A stretch of DNA of 64,000 nucleotides from the NCBI GenBank assembly GCA_965263325.1, contig CBDHGY010000002.1, positions 1,674,001-1,738,000 on the forward strand, in the 5' to 3' direction. This DNA comes from CBDHGY01 sp965263325. GTDB lineage: Bacteria; Pseudomonadota; Alphaproteobacteria; Caulobacterales; Hyphomonadaceae. The notes below the pieces were generated by a model. The model was not told the DNA's origin and did no database searches. It saw only the letters and a program-made list of their open reading frames with translations. Position 1 is the stretch's first letter. Each line of letters opens with the position of its first letter. This document shows, piece by piece, positions 32,102 through 39,898 of this stretch. The position numbers and the translations under genes were made by a program.

Positions 32102-34225
32102 GTGGCCTCCTTTAAGCATCGTACCCTGCTCACCACCGCCCTGTTTCTCGCCGCAACTGGCACCGCCGCTGCAGATGAGACCGACAAGGAGCGGAAACTC
32201 GATGCGGTCAAAGTGACCGGGCAGGTTCTCTACAGCGACCGCGTGAACGCGCTGCGCACGCCGACCCCAATTATCGATGTGCCGCAATCGCTCTCCATCA
32301 TTTCAGCCGATGAGATTGCGACGCGCGGCTTTGACAGTATCGAAGACATCATCAACTACACGCCAGGTGTGAACACCTCCCAAGGCGAAGGCCACCGCGA
32401 TGCGGTTGTCTTCCGCGGGGTGCGCTCAACAGCGGATTTCTTCATCGATGGCGTGCGCGATGACGTTCAGTATTACCGCCCACTTTATAATCTTGAGCAG
32501 GTGGAAATTCTGCGCGGACCAAACGCTCTTCTATTCGGGCGCGGCGGCACAGGCGGCATCCTGAACCGCGTGACCAAGAAAGCCGATGCGCGCGAGAGCT
32601 TCACGGGCTATCAGGCAAGCCTTGATACGTTCGGCGCATTTGGAGCCTCGGTCGATTATAATGTTGTGACGGGTGACGGCGCAGCCTTTCGCGTCAACGC
32701 CATGTATGAAAACCTGCAAAACCACCGCGACTTTTACGATGGCGAGCGGTTTGGCATCAACCCAACCTTTGGTTTCGATATTGGTGACTCAACGCGTCTC
32801 GATGTGTCATATGAGTATATCGACCATGAGCGTTTCATTGATCGCGGCATCCCAACCGGTGCAAACGGAGAACCCGTTGAAGCGTTCACCGACATTGTTT
32901 TCGGCGATCCATCGCTTAACACCCACGCCCTCAAAGCGAATATTATGCGGGCGAATTTGCAACACAAATTCTCTGACAATCTGAAAGGCAATTTCAGCGC
33001 ATTCTACGGCGACTATGATAAGCTCTACGAGAATTTCTATGCTGCCTCTTATGACGAAACAACTGAACCTACCCGTGTCGGCCTTGATGGATATGTCGAC
33101 ACTACCCAGCGCCAGAACGCCATCCTGTCGGGCAATCTGATTGGCGAATTCGAGACCGGCAGCCTCGCGCATACGCTTATCATTGGCGCAGAATATATCG
33201 ACACACAGAACAATAATGATCGCTTTAATCCGGTCTGGTCGGATTCAAATGACGATGTTGAATTTTTCACGATCACCCGACCGCTGAATTTGGTCGCTGG
33301 CAACGGCGTCGCCTTCAATGGCAACCCGACGAGTGTCGCATTCTCCGATTTGAATGATGACACAGAAGCAGAAGTGGACGTGTTCTCATTCTACGTTCAG
33401 GACGAGATTGAAGTTTCGCCGAAATTTGATGTCGTGATCGGCGCGCGGTTCGACAGTTTCGATATCACAGTGGACAATCTCGACCCAAGCAATCTCGAAA
33501 CGCGCTCACGCAAGGATGAGGAAGTTTCTCCGCGTCTTGGCCTGATCTACAAGCCGATGGAAAACATCTCGGTCTATGCGAGCTATAGCGAAACCTTCCT
33601 GCCCCGCTCTGGCGGTCAGTTTGCGAACATCAATGGCAACAATAACGCGCTTGATCCAAACACGTTCACCAATCTTGAGGGCGGTGTGAAGTGGGACTTC
33701 ATGGACGCGCTGAGCCTGACAGCTGCTATCTTCGAGATAGAGCAAAGCTCACCGCAAGTCGCTGATAGCGACCCCGCCACGCTGGATGTTATCGACTCGC
33801 AAACCACCGGGTTTGAAGTTCAGCTTCAGGGCTACATCACAGACAACTGGTTCGTTTCAACGGGCTATAGCTATTTAGATGGTGAGCAGGTCAGCCGCTC
33901 CGGGCCAACCGGATTGCGCCCGCGTGAGCTGCCTGAAAACATGTTCTCGATCTGGAACGCTTACCAAATCACCGAACAATTCGGCGTTGGCATCGGCGCG
34001 TCTTATCAGGATGAAACCTTCATCAATAATAGTAATACCGCCACGCTGCCGGCCTACACACGTTTGGATGCGGCGGCATATTACGACGTCTCCGACACGC
34101 TGCGCCTGCAGTTGAATGTCGAAAACCTCACAGACGAAACTTACTTCCCGAATGCCCACGCAACCCATCAGGCAACTGTCGGAGCGCCATTAAATGCACG
34201 CTTCACGATTAGCGGGAAGTTTTAG
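32102..34225 (+). CDS. TonB-dependent siderophore receptor
   Basis: A 707-residue outer-membrane receptor. From GTG 32102 there is a signal peptide ending near Thr-Ala-Ala-Ala. The plug domain follows with Ile-Asp-Val-Pro-Gln-Ser-Leu-Ser-Ile-Ile and Arg-Gly-Pro-Asn-Ala-Leu-Leu-Phe-Gly-Arg-Gly. The 22-strand barrel ends at Phe in Ser-Gly-Lys-Phe. This is the FhuA/FhuE-type ferri-siderophore pattern. The frame stays open upstream to 31994, but the upstream residues lack signal features and the Fur-like box lies inside. A strong terminator follows at 34272-34307. Iron regulation is likely. Confidence 0.9.
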   Translation: MASFKHRTLLTTALFLAATGTAAADETDKERKLDAVKVTGQVLYSDRVNALRTPTPIIDVPQSLSIISADEIATRGFDSIEDIINYTPGVNTSQGEGHRDAVVFRGVRSTADFFIDGVRDDVQYYRPLYNLEQVEILRGPNALLFGRGGTGGILNRVTKKADARESFTGYQASLDTFGAFGASVDYNVVTGDGAAFRVNAMYENLQNHRDFYDGERFGINPTFGFDIGDSTRLDVSYEYIDHERFIDRGIPTGANGEPVEAFTDIVFGDPSLNTHALKANIMRANLQHKFSDNLKGNFSAFYGDYDKLYENFYAASYDETTEPTRVGLDGYVDTTQRQNAILSGNLIGEFETGSLAHTLIIGAEYIDTQNNNDRFNPVWSDSNDDVEFFTITRPLNLVAGNGVAFNGNPTSVAFSDLNDDTEAEVDVFSFYVQDEIEVSPKFDVVIGARFDSFDITVDNLDPSNLETRSRKDEEVSPRLGLIYKPMENISVYASYSETFLPRSGGQFANINGNNNALDPNTFTNLEGGVKWDFMDALSLTAAIFEIEQSSPQVADSDPATLDVIDSQTTGFEVQLQGYITDNWFVSTGYSYLDGEQVSRSGPTGLRPRELPENMFSIWNAYQITEQFGVGIGASYQDETFINNSNTATLPAYTRLDAAAYYDVSDTLRLQLNVENLTDETYFPNAHATHQATVGAPLNARFTISGKF

Positions 34226-34271
34226 GATCGCCCGGGCCGAGTTTTAGTCCTCCCAGAAAAAGCGCCCTGGC

Positions 34272-34307
34272 AAAGCCCTCTGACGTAAATGGTCAGAGGG
34301 CTTTTTT
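34272..34307 (+). terminator. Intrinsic terminator after the TonB receptor
   Basis: AGCCCTCTGAC at 34274-34284 pairs perfectly with GTCAGAGGGCT at 34292-34302 around a 7-nt loop, followed by six T residues (34302-34307). Confidence 0.93.
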
Positions 34308-34359
34308 GCGCAGCGAATATTGCCTTGCCGACTCGGTTGAACTGGCGTCATAAGGGGCG

Positions 34360-34965
34360 ATGTCCTCACGTTCTGCTGGTCCTGAAATCCTCAAGATGAT
34401 TGAGCTTATCGCGCGTTTGCCGGGTCTTGGTCCGCGCTCGGCTCGGCGCGTGGCGCTGCATCTGTTGAAACGCAATGACACGTTGCTAAAGCCGCTCGCA
34501 GAAGCGCTGAGCGAGGCAGGCGAGAAAATTGTGACCTGCGACGTTTGCGGTAATTTCGACACGCTGCAGCCGTGCGCCGCCTGCCGCGCACCGGGCCGCG
34601 ATGATGGAGTGATTTGCGTTGTACAAGACGTGCCCGATCTTTGGGCCATGGAACGATCAGGCGCGTTCCGCGGGCGCTATCACGTGCTCGGCGGTGTGCT
34701 GTCAGCTATTGATGGGATTGGACCCGACGATTTATCCATCGCCAAACTGGTCGACCGCGCAAGCGATGAAGGGATCCGCGAGGTGATCCTCGCGCTTAAT
34801 GCGACGGTCGATGGTCAGACGACCGCGCACTATGTTGCCGAGCAATTGGACACCGCAGGCGTGACGATTACGCGCCTCGCACATGGCGTGCCAGTGGGCG
34901 GCGAACTAGACCATCTCGATGAAGGCACACTCGCAGCTGCGATGCGCTCGCGCCGCGATATGTGA
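34360..34965 (+). CDS. recR: Recombination mediator RecR
   Basis: A 201-residue protein with the helix-hairpin-helix (Leu-Pro-Gly-Leu-Gly-Pro-Arg-Ser-Ala-Arg-Arg), a Cys-Asp-Val-Cys/Cys-Ala-Ala-Cys zinc finger (about 60-78) and a Toprim domain with Val-Val-Gln-Asp-Val-Pro-Asp and Ala-Thr-Val-Asp-Gly. With RecF and RecO it loads RecA on gapped DNA. AAGGGG precedes the ATG closely. It is normally next to ybaB; here it follows the TonB receptor terminator, so it must have its own promoter. It converges on the sugar dehydrogenase gene one base away. Confidence 0.96.
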   Translation: MSSRSAGPEILKMIELIARLPGLGPRSARRVALHLLKRNDTLLKPLAEALSEAGEKIVTCDVCGNFDTLQPCAACRAPGRDDGVICVVQDVPDLWAMERSGAFRGRYHVLGGVLSAIDGIGPDDLSIAKLVDRASDEGIREVILALNATVDGQTTAHYVAEQLDTAGVTITRLAHGVPVGGELDHLDEGTLAAAMRSRRDM

Positions 34966-34966
34966 C

Positions 34967-36115
34967 CTACTGAACGTCAACGCGGTAAACCGTGCCGGTT
35001 GGCTCATGCGTCGCAACATAGAGAAAACCATCAGCGCCCTGAACAACAGCTCGAATTGGCAGTGCCTCTTTCGTCAACAAATCTTCCTTGCCGACAACTT
35101 CGTCGCCCTCAAGATCAATGCGCACCAGCTTTAGGCCTTCCGGACCATTCATGCCGCCAATGAACAGGTCACCCTGCCAACCGGGATACTTATCGCCTGT
35201 GTAAAGTGTCATTCCTGACGGCGCGATGGACGGCACCCATTTTACTTTGGGCTGCTCCATACCTTCCGCTTCTGTCTCAGTGGTGATGATCGACCCATTA
35301 TAGTTCACCCCATAGGTGATCTTTGGCCAACCGTAATTTTTGCCCGGCTCTATCAGGTTCAGCTCATCGCCGCCTTTCGGTCCGTGCTCATGCGCCCAGA
35401 TGGTTCCTGTTGCGGGATTAAACTCAAGGCCCTGCACATTGCGGTGACCGTATGAATACACCGCCGGGGCAGCGCCATCTACGAACGGATTATCTTCAGG
35501 AATAGAACCATCGGTATTTATCCGCGCAATTTTTCCGTGGTAGTTGTCCGTATTTTGCGCATCGTCCATCCACTGGAAGCCATCACCTAGAGCGATCAGC
35601 AATGTCCCATCGCTCATGAACTCAAGCTGGCCGCCAAAATGGTAGCCGCCGCCTTTTTCAGTGCTGCGGAAAATTTCCTGAACGTTTGAAAGGGCCGACA
35701 GAGCGCTATCAATTTCAGCACGGATGACGGTTGTCTGATTAGCTTCCTTGTCGCCGCTCGAATATGACAGGTAAATAACGCGGTTGGTTTCAAACTCCGG
35801 ATCAAGAGCGACTCCAAGATAACCGCCTTGTGCCTCAACATATGCTTCAGGCCCACCTGAGATCGGGGCTTCGACGAGCTGCCCGCCCCGGATCGCGCGC
35901 AAACGCCCCTCTCGCTCGGTCACCAGCATTGAGCCATCAGGCAAAACAGCAAGCCCCCAAGGAAACTCCAACTCGTCCGCAATCGGGGTAAGAGTGAGGG
36001 AAACATCCTTGCTTATGGCCTCAGCCGGTTCAGAAGGAGCCGACTCTGACGGTTCGCCGCTCGCGCCGCAGCCAGCGAGTAGAATCAAAGAACTTACGAG
36101 CAATATCGAACGCAT
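34967..36115 (-). CDS. PQQ-dependent sugar dehydrogenase-type lipoprotein (GSDH family)
   Basis: A 382-residue beta-propeller with a lipobox Leu-Leu-Ala-Gly-Cys near residue 16, so a membrane-anchored periplasmic protein. Pro-Trp-Gly-Leu-Ala-Val-Leu-Pro-Asp-Gly, Leu-Gly-Val-Ala-Leu-Asp-Pro and His-Arg-Asn-Val-Gln-Gly-Leu are the usual GSDH/sorbosone dehydrogenase motifs, and His-Glu-His-Gly-Pro-Lys-Gly-Gly-Asp-Glu is a strong family marker. It probably oxidises an aldose using PQQ, but cofactor use is not proven. AGGATA precedes the ATG. Monocistronic. Confidence 0.9.
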   Translation of the reverse strand: MRSILLVSSLILLAGCGASGEPSESAPSEPAEAISKDVSLTLTPIADELEFPWGLAVLPDGSMLVTEREGRLRAIRGGQLVEAPISGGPEAYVEAQGGYLGVALDPEFETNRVIYLSYSSGDKEANQTTVIRAEIDSALSALSNVQEIFRSTEKGGGYHFGGQLEFMSDGTLLIALGDGFQWMDDAQNTDNYHGKIARINTDGSIPEDNPFVDGAAPAVYSYGHRNVQGLEFNPATGTIWAHEHGPKGGDELNLIEPGKNYGWPKITYGVNYNGSIITTETEAEGMEQPKVKWVPSIAPSGMTLYTGDKYPGWQGDLFIGGMNGPEGLKLVRIDLEGDEVVGKEDLLTKEALPIRAVVQGADGFLYVATHEPTGTVYRVDVQ

Positions 36116-36220
36116 GTAGATTATCCTGTGCTTATTGGTCTAAGGTAGCGCGCTGCGTCCACTGGTTCAACTCGCTCCTATATGGGTGATGAGAAGTTTC
36201 GAGAAAGTCACAAACGCGAC

Positions 36221-36922
36221 ATGATACATAGCAAAGCAATTGTATTGTTCTCTGGCGGGCAGGATTCGACGGTTTGCCTTGCACACGCGCTCGCGACATA
36301 TGAAAGCGTAGAGACCATCGGGTTCGACTATGGTCAGCGCCATGCGATTGAGTTGACCTGCCGCGGCACTGTTCGCGAAAAGCTTTCTGCGCTCAATCCG
36401 GATTGGGCAACCCGGCTAGGGGTAGATCATTTGCTGGACGCGCAGGTTTTGAAATCGCTTGGCGAAACAGCCATGACGCACGACACTGAAATTGCCATGT
36501 CGGACGCCGGATTGCCGAACACTTTTGTGCCCGGACGAAATCTTCTGTTTCTGACGCTCGCTGGCGCGCTGGCCTATCGGCGCGGCGCACATGTACTCGT
36601 CGGCGGCATGTGCGAGACCGACTATTCAGGATACCCTGATTGCCGGCGCGAAACGCTCGATGCCCAATCCAAGACCTTATCGCTTGGAATGGATTATGAC
36701 CTGCATATAGAAACCCCGCTTATGTATGTCGACAAGGCGGCGACATGGGCGCTTGCAGAAGAAATTGGCGGAGATGCCTTGGTCGATCTCATCATCGAAG
36801 AAACGCATACCTGTTATAAAGGCGATAGAACCCATCGTCATGAATGGGGGTACGGATGCGGAGAATGTCCTGCATGCGATCTGCGCGCTCGCGGCTATCG
36901 TCAATGGAAAGCTGCCGCATGA
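36221..36922 (+). CDS. queC: 7-cyano-7-deazaguanine synthase
   Basis: A 233-residue ATP-dependent enzyme turning CDG to preQ0. The PP-loop Ser-Gly-Gly-Gln-Asp-Ser is at 11-16, the Gly-Phe-Asp-Tyr-Gly-Gln-Arg-His motif follows, and C-terminal zinc cysteines lie in Gly-Tyr-Gly-Cys-Gly-Glu-Cys-Pro-Ala-Cys. An in-frame ATG at 36182 would add 13 residues; 36221 is chosen because it fits the family. The stop overlaps queE (ATGA). First gene of the queC-queE-queD operon. Confidence 0.95.
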   Translation: MIHSKAIVLFSGGQDSTVCLAHALATYESVETIGFDYGQRHAIELTCRGTVREKLSALNPDWATRLGVDHLLDAQVLKSLGETAMTHDTEIAMSDAGLPNTFVPGRNLLFLTLAGALAYRRGAHVLVGGMCETDYSGYPDCRRETLDAQSKTLSLGMDYDLHIETPLMYVDKAATWALAEEIGGDALVDLIIEETHTCYKGDRTHRHEWGYGCGECPACDLRARGYRQWKAAA

Positions 36923-37563
36923 GCCGAATTTATTCAGTCAAGGAAGCATATTTCACCTTACAAGGCGAAGGAGCGCAGACGGGGCGCGCCGCCGTTTTTC
37001 TGCGCTTTGCCGGGTGCAATCTCTGGAATGGTCTAGAGCGCGACCGTGCATCAGCGGTGTGTAATTTTTGCGATACAGATTTCGTTGGAACTGATGGGCC
37101 GGGCGGCGGACAATTCGAGGCTCCCGATGCGCTTGCCAAACACGTCGCAGACATTTGGGCTGGCAGGCCTGGCACGCCTTATGTCGTGTGCACCGGCGGC
37201 GAACCGCTACTTCAACTCGACGCAGCATTGATTTCGTCGCTGAAAGCCAGCGGATTCGAAATAGGCGTTGAAACAAATGGCACATTAAAAGTCCCCAGCG
37301 GTATCGACTGGATATGCGTTTCACCGAAAGCAAACGCGCCCTTAAAGCAATTGAGTGGCAGCGAGCTCAAACTGGTCTATCCTCAGGACGAAGCAGAAGC
37401 TCAACCGGAATGTTTCTCCGGGCTGGACTTCCAGCACTTTTTCCTGCAACCGAAGGACGATTTGAACCAGGCTGCCCATATCGAGGCAGCCAGTGATTAT
37501 TGTATGAAGTATCCGCAATGGCGATTGAGCTTACAGACACACAAACTGATCGGCCTGCCATGA
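36919..37563 (+). CDS. queE: 7-carboxy-7-deazaguanine synthase (radical SAM)
   Basis: A 214-residue radical SAM enzyme converting 6-carboxytetrahydropterin to CDG. The cluster cysteines are 33, 48 and 51 in a Cys-X14-Cys-X2-Cys arrangement, one of the known QueE variants rather than the plain CX3CX2C. Tyr-Phe-Thr-Leu-Gln-Gly-Glu-Gly (11-18) and Cys-Thr-Gly-Gly-Glu-Pro-Leu-Leu-Gln support the call. The start at 36919 overlaps the queC stop (ATGA); the frame is open further upstream in queC but that part is not conserved. Confidence 0.93.
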   Translation: MSRIYSVKEAYFTLQGEGAQTGRAAVFLRFAGCNLWNGLERDRASAVCNFCDTDFVGTDGPGGGQFEAPDALAKHVADIWAGRPGTPYVVCTGGEPLLQLDAALISSLKASGFEIGVETNGTLKVPSGIDWICVSPKANAPLKQLSGSELKLVYPQDEAEAQPECFSGLDFQHFFLQPKDDLNQAAHIEAASDYCMKYPQWRLSLQTHKLIGLP

Positions 37564-37940
37564 CACCGGAAGGCCAGACATTTGAAATCTCAAAGACTGT
37601 TTCTTTTGAAGCCGCGCATCGTCTTCCGGGAAGAGGCACGGGCGATCCCTACGGCCGAGTCCATGGCCACTCGTTTACGCTGACGGCAGTCGTGTCGGGC
37701 CGCGTTGCAGAAAGCGAACAGTGGGTGGAAGATCTTGGCGCTGTGGCGAAGGCGTTGGGTGAGGTCGCCGCCAAACTGGATCATCAAATGCTCAATGACA
37801 TTTCGGGCCTGGAAACCCCCACACTGGAGCGCATTTGCTTGTGGGCTGCTCGCGAGTTGAAATCCGCCCTGCCCGGTCTCTCCAAAATCACGGTTGCACG
37901 TCCAAGCCTTAACGAAAGCTGCTCACTCGTCGTGAGCTAG
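37560..37940 (+). CDS. queD: 6-carboxytetrahydropterin synthase QueD-like, missing the catalytic Cys
   Basis: A 126-residue protein of the 6-pyruvoyltetrahydropterin synthase fold. The zinc histidines are present (His20 in Phe-Glu-Ala-Ala-His, His35 and His37 in Val-His-Gly-His-Ser), as are the Asp74-His75 pair and Glu90. The catalytic cysteine of E. coli QueD (Cys27, in Cys-Gly-Arg-Leu-His-Gly-His) is Tyr31 here (Pro-Tyr-Gly-Arg-Val-His-Gly-His). This may be a clade variant with altered chemistry. Start: ATG overlaps the queE stop; a longer frame from 37500 is less likely. Pathway context supports the QueD role. Confidence 0.85.
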   Translation: MTPEGQTFEISKTVSFEAAHRLPGRGTGDPYGRVHGHSFTLTAVVSGRVAESEQWVEDLGAVAKALGEVAAKLDHQMLNDISGLETPTLERICLWAARELKSALPGLSKITVARPSLNESCSLVVS

Positions 37941-38590
37941 TTTTCGGCCGCTGTCACAGGCTCTTCTTCAGATAAAAGACTGGCGCAGAAACCAAGATCG
38001 CTGAGGTCCACACCTTCGAGAAGAAAATATCCGGGCTGGACCTCCTTCGCATCAATCGGAACCGACCCTATTGAGACAACAAAGTCTCGGCCGTTTTCAG
38101 GCCATAAGAGTTCAAGCGCTGTCCCGTACCGCGGCGAGATTGCGAAATTATCATTTTCTGAGTCTTCATCTGCGTAGTCATGTGTGATCCAGACGACGGG
38201 CTCCTTTTCGGAAGACAGATCATAAGTATCTTCGCGGTCGACTGTCACTTTATCATTCTGCCAGGCGATTTCTGTTCCGACTTCAAGTGGCCATGCAGAC
38301 AGGGCTGCTTGCCGGTCTTCACGGCTTGGCTGCTCTTCGTCATTGCAGGTCGCAAACCCAATCCCAGAAAATTCGGCAAAATACGTTGTGTCCAAGGTTT
38401 GACGAAAAATCGCAAAGTCTGGGCCGGTCGCGACGACCGTCACGACATCATCATCTGATCCACCCTCATAAACATATTTCCAGATGAGCTGTGTGCCGGC
38501 TTTTGGCGGAACGAAGCCCTCTTTCGCCCCGCTGCAGGCCATCAGGCTAAGGGATAAGCCTGCGGCCAATAGAATAGATGATACGCGCAT
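37937..38590 (-). CDS. Conserved lipoprotein of unknown function
   Basis: A 217-residue protein with a lipobox Leu-Met-Ala-Cys near residue 19. The rest is acidic and beta-rich, with no motif I recognise. Two later cysteines (Ala-Thr-Cys near 80, Phe-Cys-Ala-Ser near 202) could form a disulfide in the periplasm. ATG 38590 has GGGGAG 7 bases upstream; an in-frame ATG at 38605 is less likely. It converges on queD with a 4-base overlap, so the two 3' ends share bases. Confidence 0.7.
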   Translation of the reverse strand: MRVSSILLAAGLSLSLMACSGAKEGFVPPKAGTQLIWKYVYEGGSDDDVVTVVATGPDFAIFRQTLDTTYFAEFSGIGFATCNDEEQPSREDRQAALSAWPLEVGTEIAWQNDKVTVDREDTYDLSSEKEPVVWITHDYADEDSENDNFAISPRYGTALELLWPENGRDFVVSIGSVPIDAKEVQPGYFLLEGVDLSDLGFCASLLSEEEPVTAAEN

Positions 38591-38648
38591 TTGATAACTC
38601 CCCAACCAAACTCAAACCGTTCAGGCGATCAACCTGCAACGTCAAACG

Positions 38649-39740
38649 CTATAATAAGTCAAGCGCATCGTGCGCCATAATCTGATCTACATGGCGGCGG
38701 ATCATTGTCATGAACATTTTATCGCCGCGCTCTGTACGTTCGACAATCATCGGCGCTGCAAATGCCACTGCGAAACCGGAAAACGTGAAATAGCGATAGT
38801 CGCGAACTGCGTCGTCAAAGCTATAATCCGAAATGCCGCGCGCGATCAGCGCATCATGCCATCGCTTCAGCAATGCCATTTCGTGATTGGCGCGTTCCTC
38901 TCGCTTGAAGCCTGCCCCAATGAAATACGAAATATCCTGCGCGCCGCAACCAAGACCTACAGTCTGCCAATCAACGACAGCCAATCGCTTGTGCGAATCT
39001 GCTGCGCCAAAGAGCATATTGTCCAGCCGGTAGTCGCCGTGCATCAGGCATTTAGGACCCTTATAATTGAGGTGCCATTCGCGCGCATCTCCCGTAATTG
39101 TGTCACCGATCAGAACAGCCTCGCTCGAAATATCACTGGCATAGCGCTGTTTAAATCCCTGCCAGAGCGCAGCAATCATATCCGGCCCGAATGGCGTTTC
39201 TGGCGCGGCTTCGGTTCCCTGCAACCACTCAACCTGTTCAAGTGAGCTATCTGCCCAATAGGCGGCATGCAGTTCAGCTCCAACATCCATGACCCATTCA
39301 GCATGTTCCAGATTCGTGCCTTGCAGCTGATTTCCCTGAACGCCGGGGGCCATATCCTCCATAATGATCGCGAAGTTTTCGCTGTCTGTACTGTATTCAG
39401 CATAAAGCACGCTTGGAGCAATTTTGTCCGAAAGGGCTTTGAAGCGCTGGTAGAAATACGTCTCTCGGCGATAATGACCGAGCCCCGAGGCCACACTGGC
39501 GGTTTGGCGACTAAGCTCCTTATCTGATGGGAATTTTCCAACAAGTGACGAAGGGGCCCTACCCCGCGCGCCCTCAAAATCGAACGTAAAGCGAATATTC
39601 GAACCGATCTGACCCGTACCGATGGATTTCCGGGTCATAGACTTGACCCGTCCTGTCCAGCCGTTTTGCTCAAAAAGAGTATTAAACCAAAGGGTTGTTG
39701 GCCCTGATCCGGGCGAAGGTATCGGAAGAGATGCACTCAT
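38649..39740 (-). CDS. Phosphotransferase family protein (APH/EcKL-like)
   Basis: A 363-residue kinase-fold protein. It has the Brenner-type motif Leu-Met-His-Gly-Asp-Tyr-Arg-Leu-Asp-Asn-Met-Leu, the metal-binding Val-Val-Asp-Trp-Gln, and an ATP-anchoring Lys in Ser-Ser-Leu-Val-Gly-Lys-Phe. This is the aminoglycoside phosphotransferase/ecdysteroid-kinase-like superfamily, whose bacterial members often act on unknown small molecules. The frame is open upstream to 39842, but the extension is not family-like, so ATG 39740 is used. Substrate unknown. Confidence 0.82.
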   Translation of the reverse strand: MSASLPIPSPGSGPTTLWFNTLFEQNGWTGRVKSMTRKSIGTGQIGSNIRFTFDFEGARGRAPSSLVGKFPSDKELSRQTASVASGLGHYRRETYFYQRFKALSDKIAPSVLYAEYSTDSENFAIIMEDMAPGVQGNQLQGTNLEHAEWVMDVGAELHAAYWADSSLEQVEWLQGTEAAPETPFGPDMIAALWQGFKQRYASDISSEAVLIGDTITGDAREWHLNYKGPKCLMHGDYRLDNMLFGAADSHKRLAVVDWQTVGLGCGAQDISYFIGAGFKREERANHEMALLKRWHDALIARGISDYSFDDAVRDYRYFTFSGFAVAFAAPMIVERTERGDKMFMTMIRRHVDQIMAHDALDLL

Positions 39741-39898
39741 TCCGGCATTTGAACGGCCTTGCGCACCGATAAGCAAGCACAATGCGACTTCGAAGCGACA
39801 GAATTCGGCCGCAAGCACCGCTTTTTGTTGCAAATGCTTCACATCCTAGCTGCAGCACTTAAGAGTGACCCGAAGAGGAAACAAAAGGGCATTGGCTT

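Noticed and set aside
36116..36220. PreQ1 riboswitch before queC
   Set aside because: Only about 100 bases are available and no preQ1 aptamer-like stem and A-rich tail could be seen.
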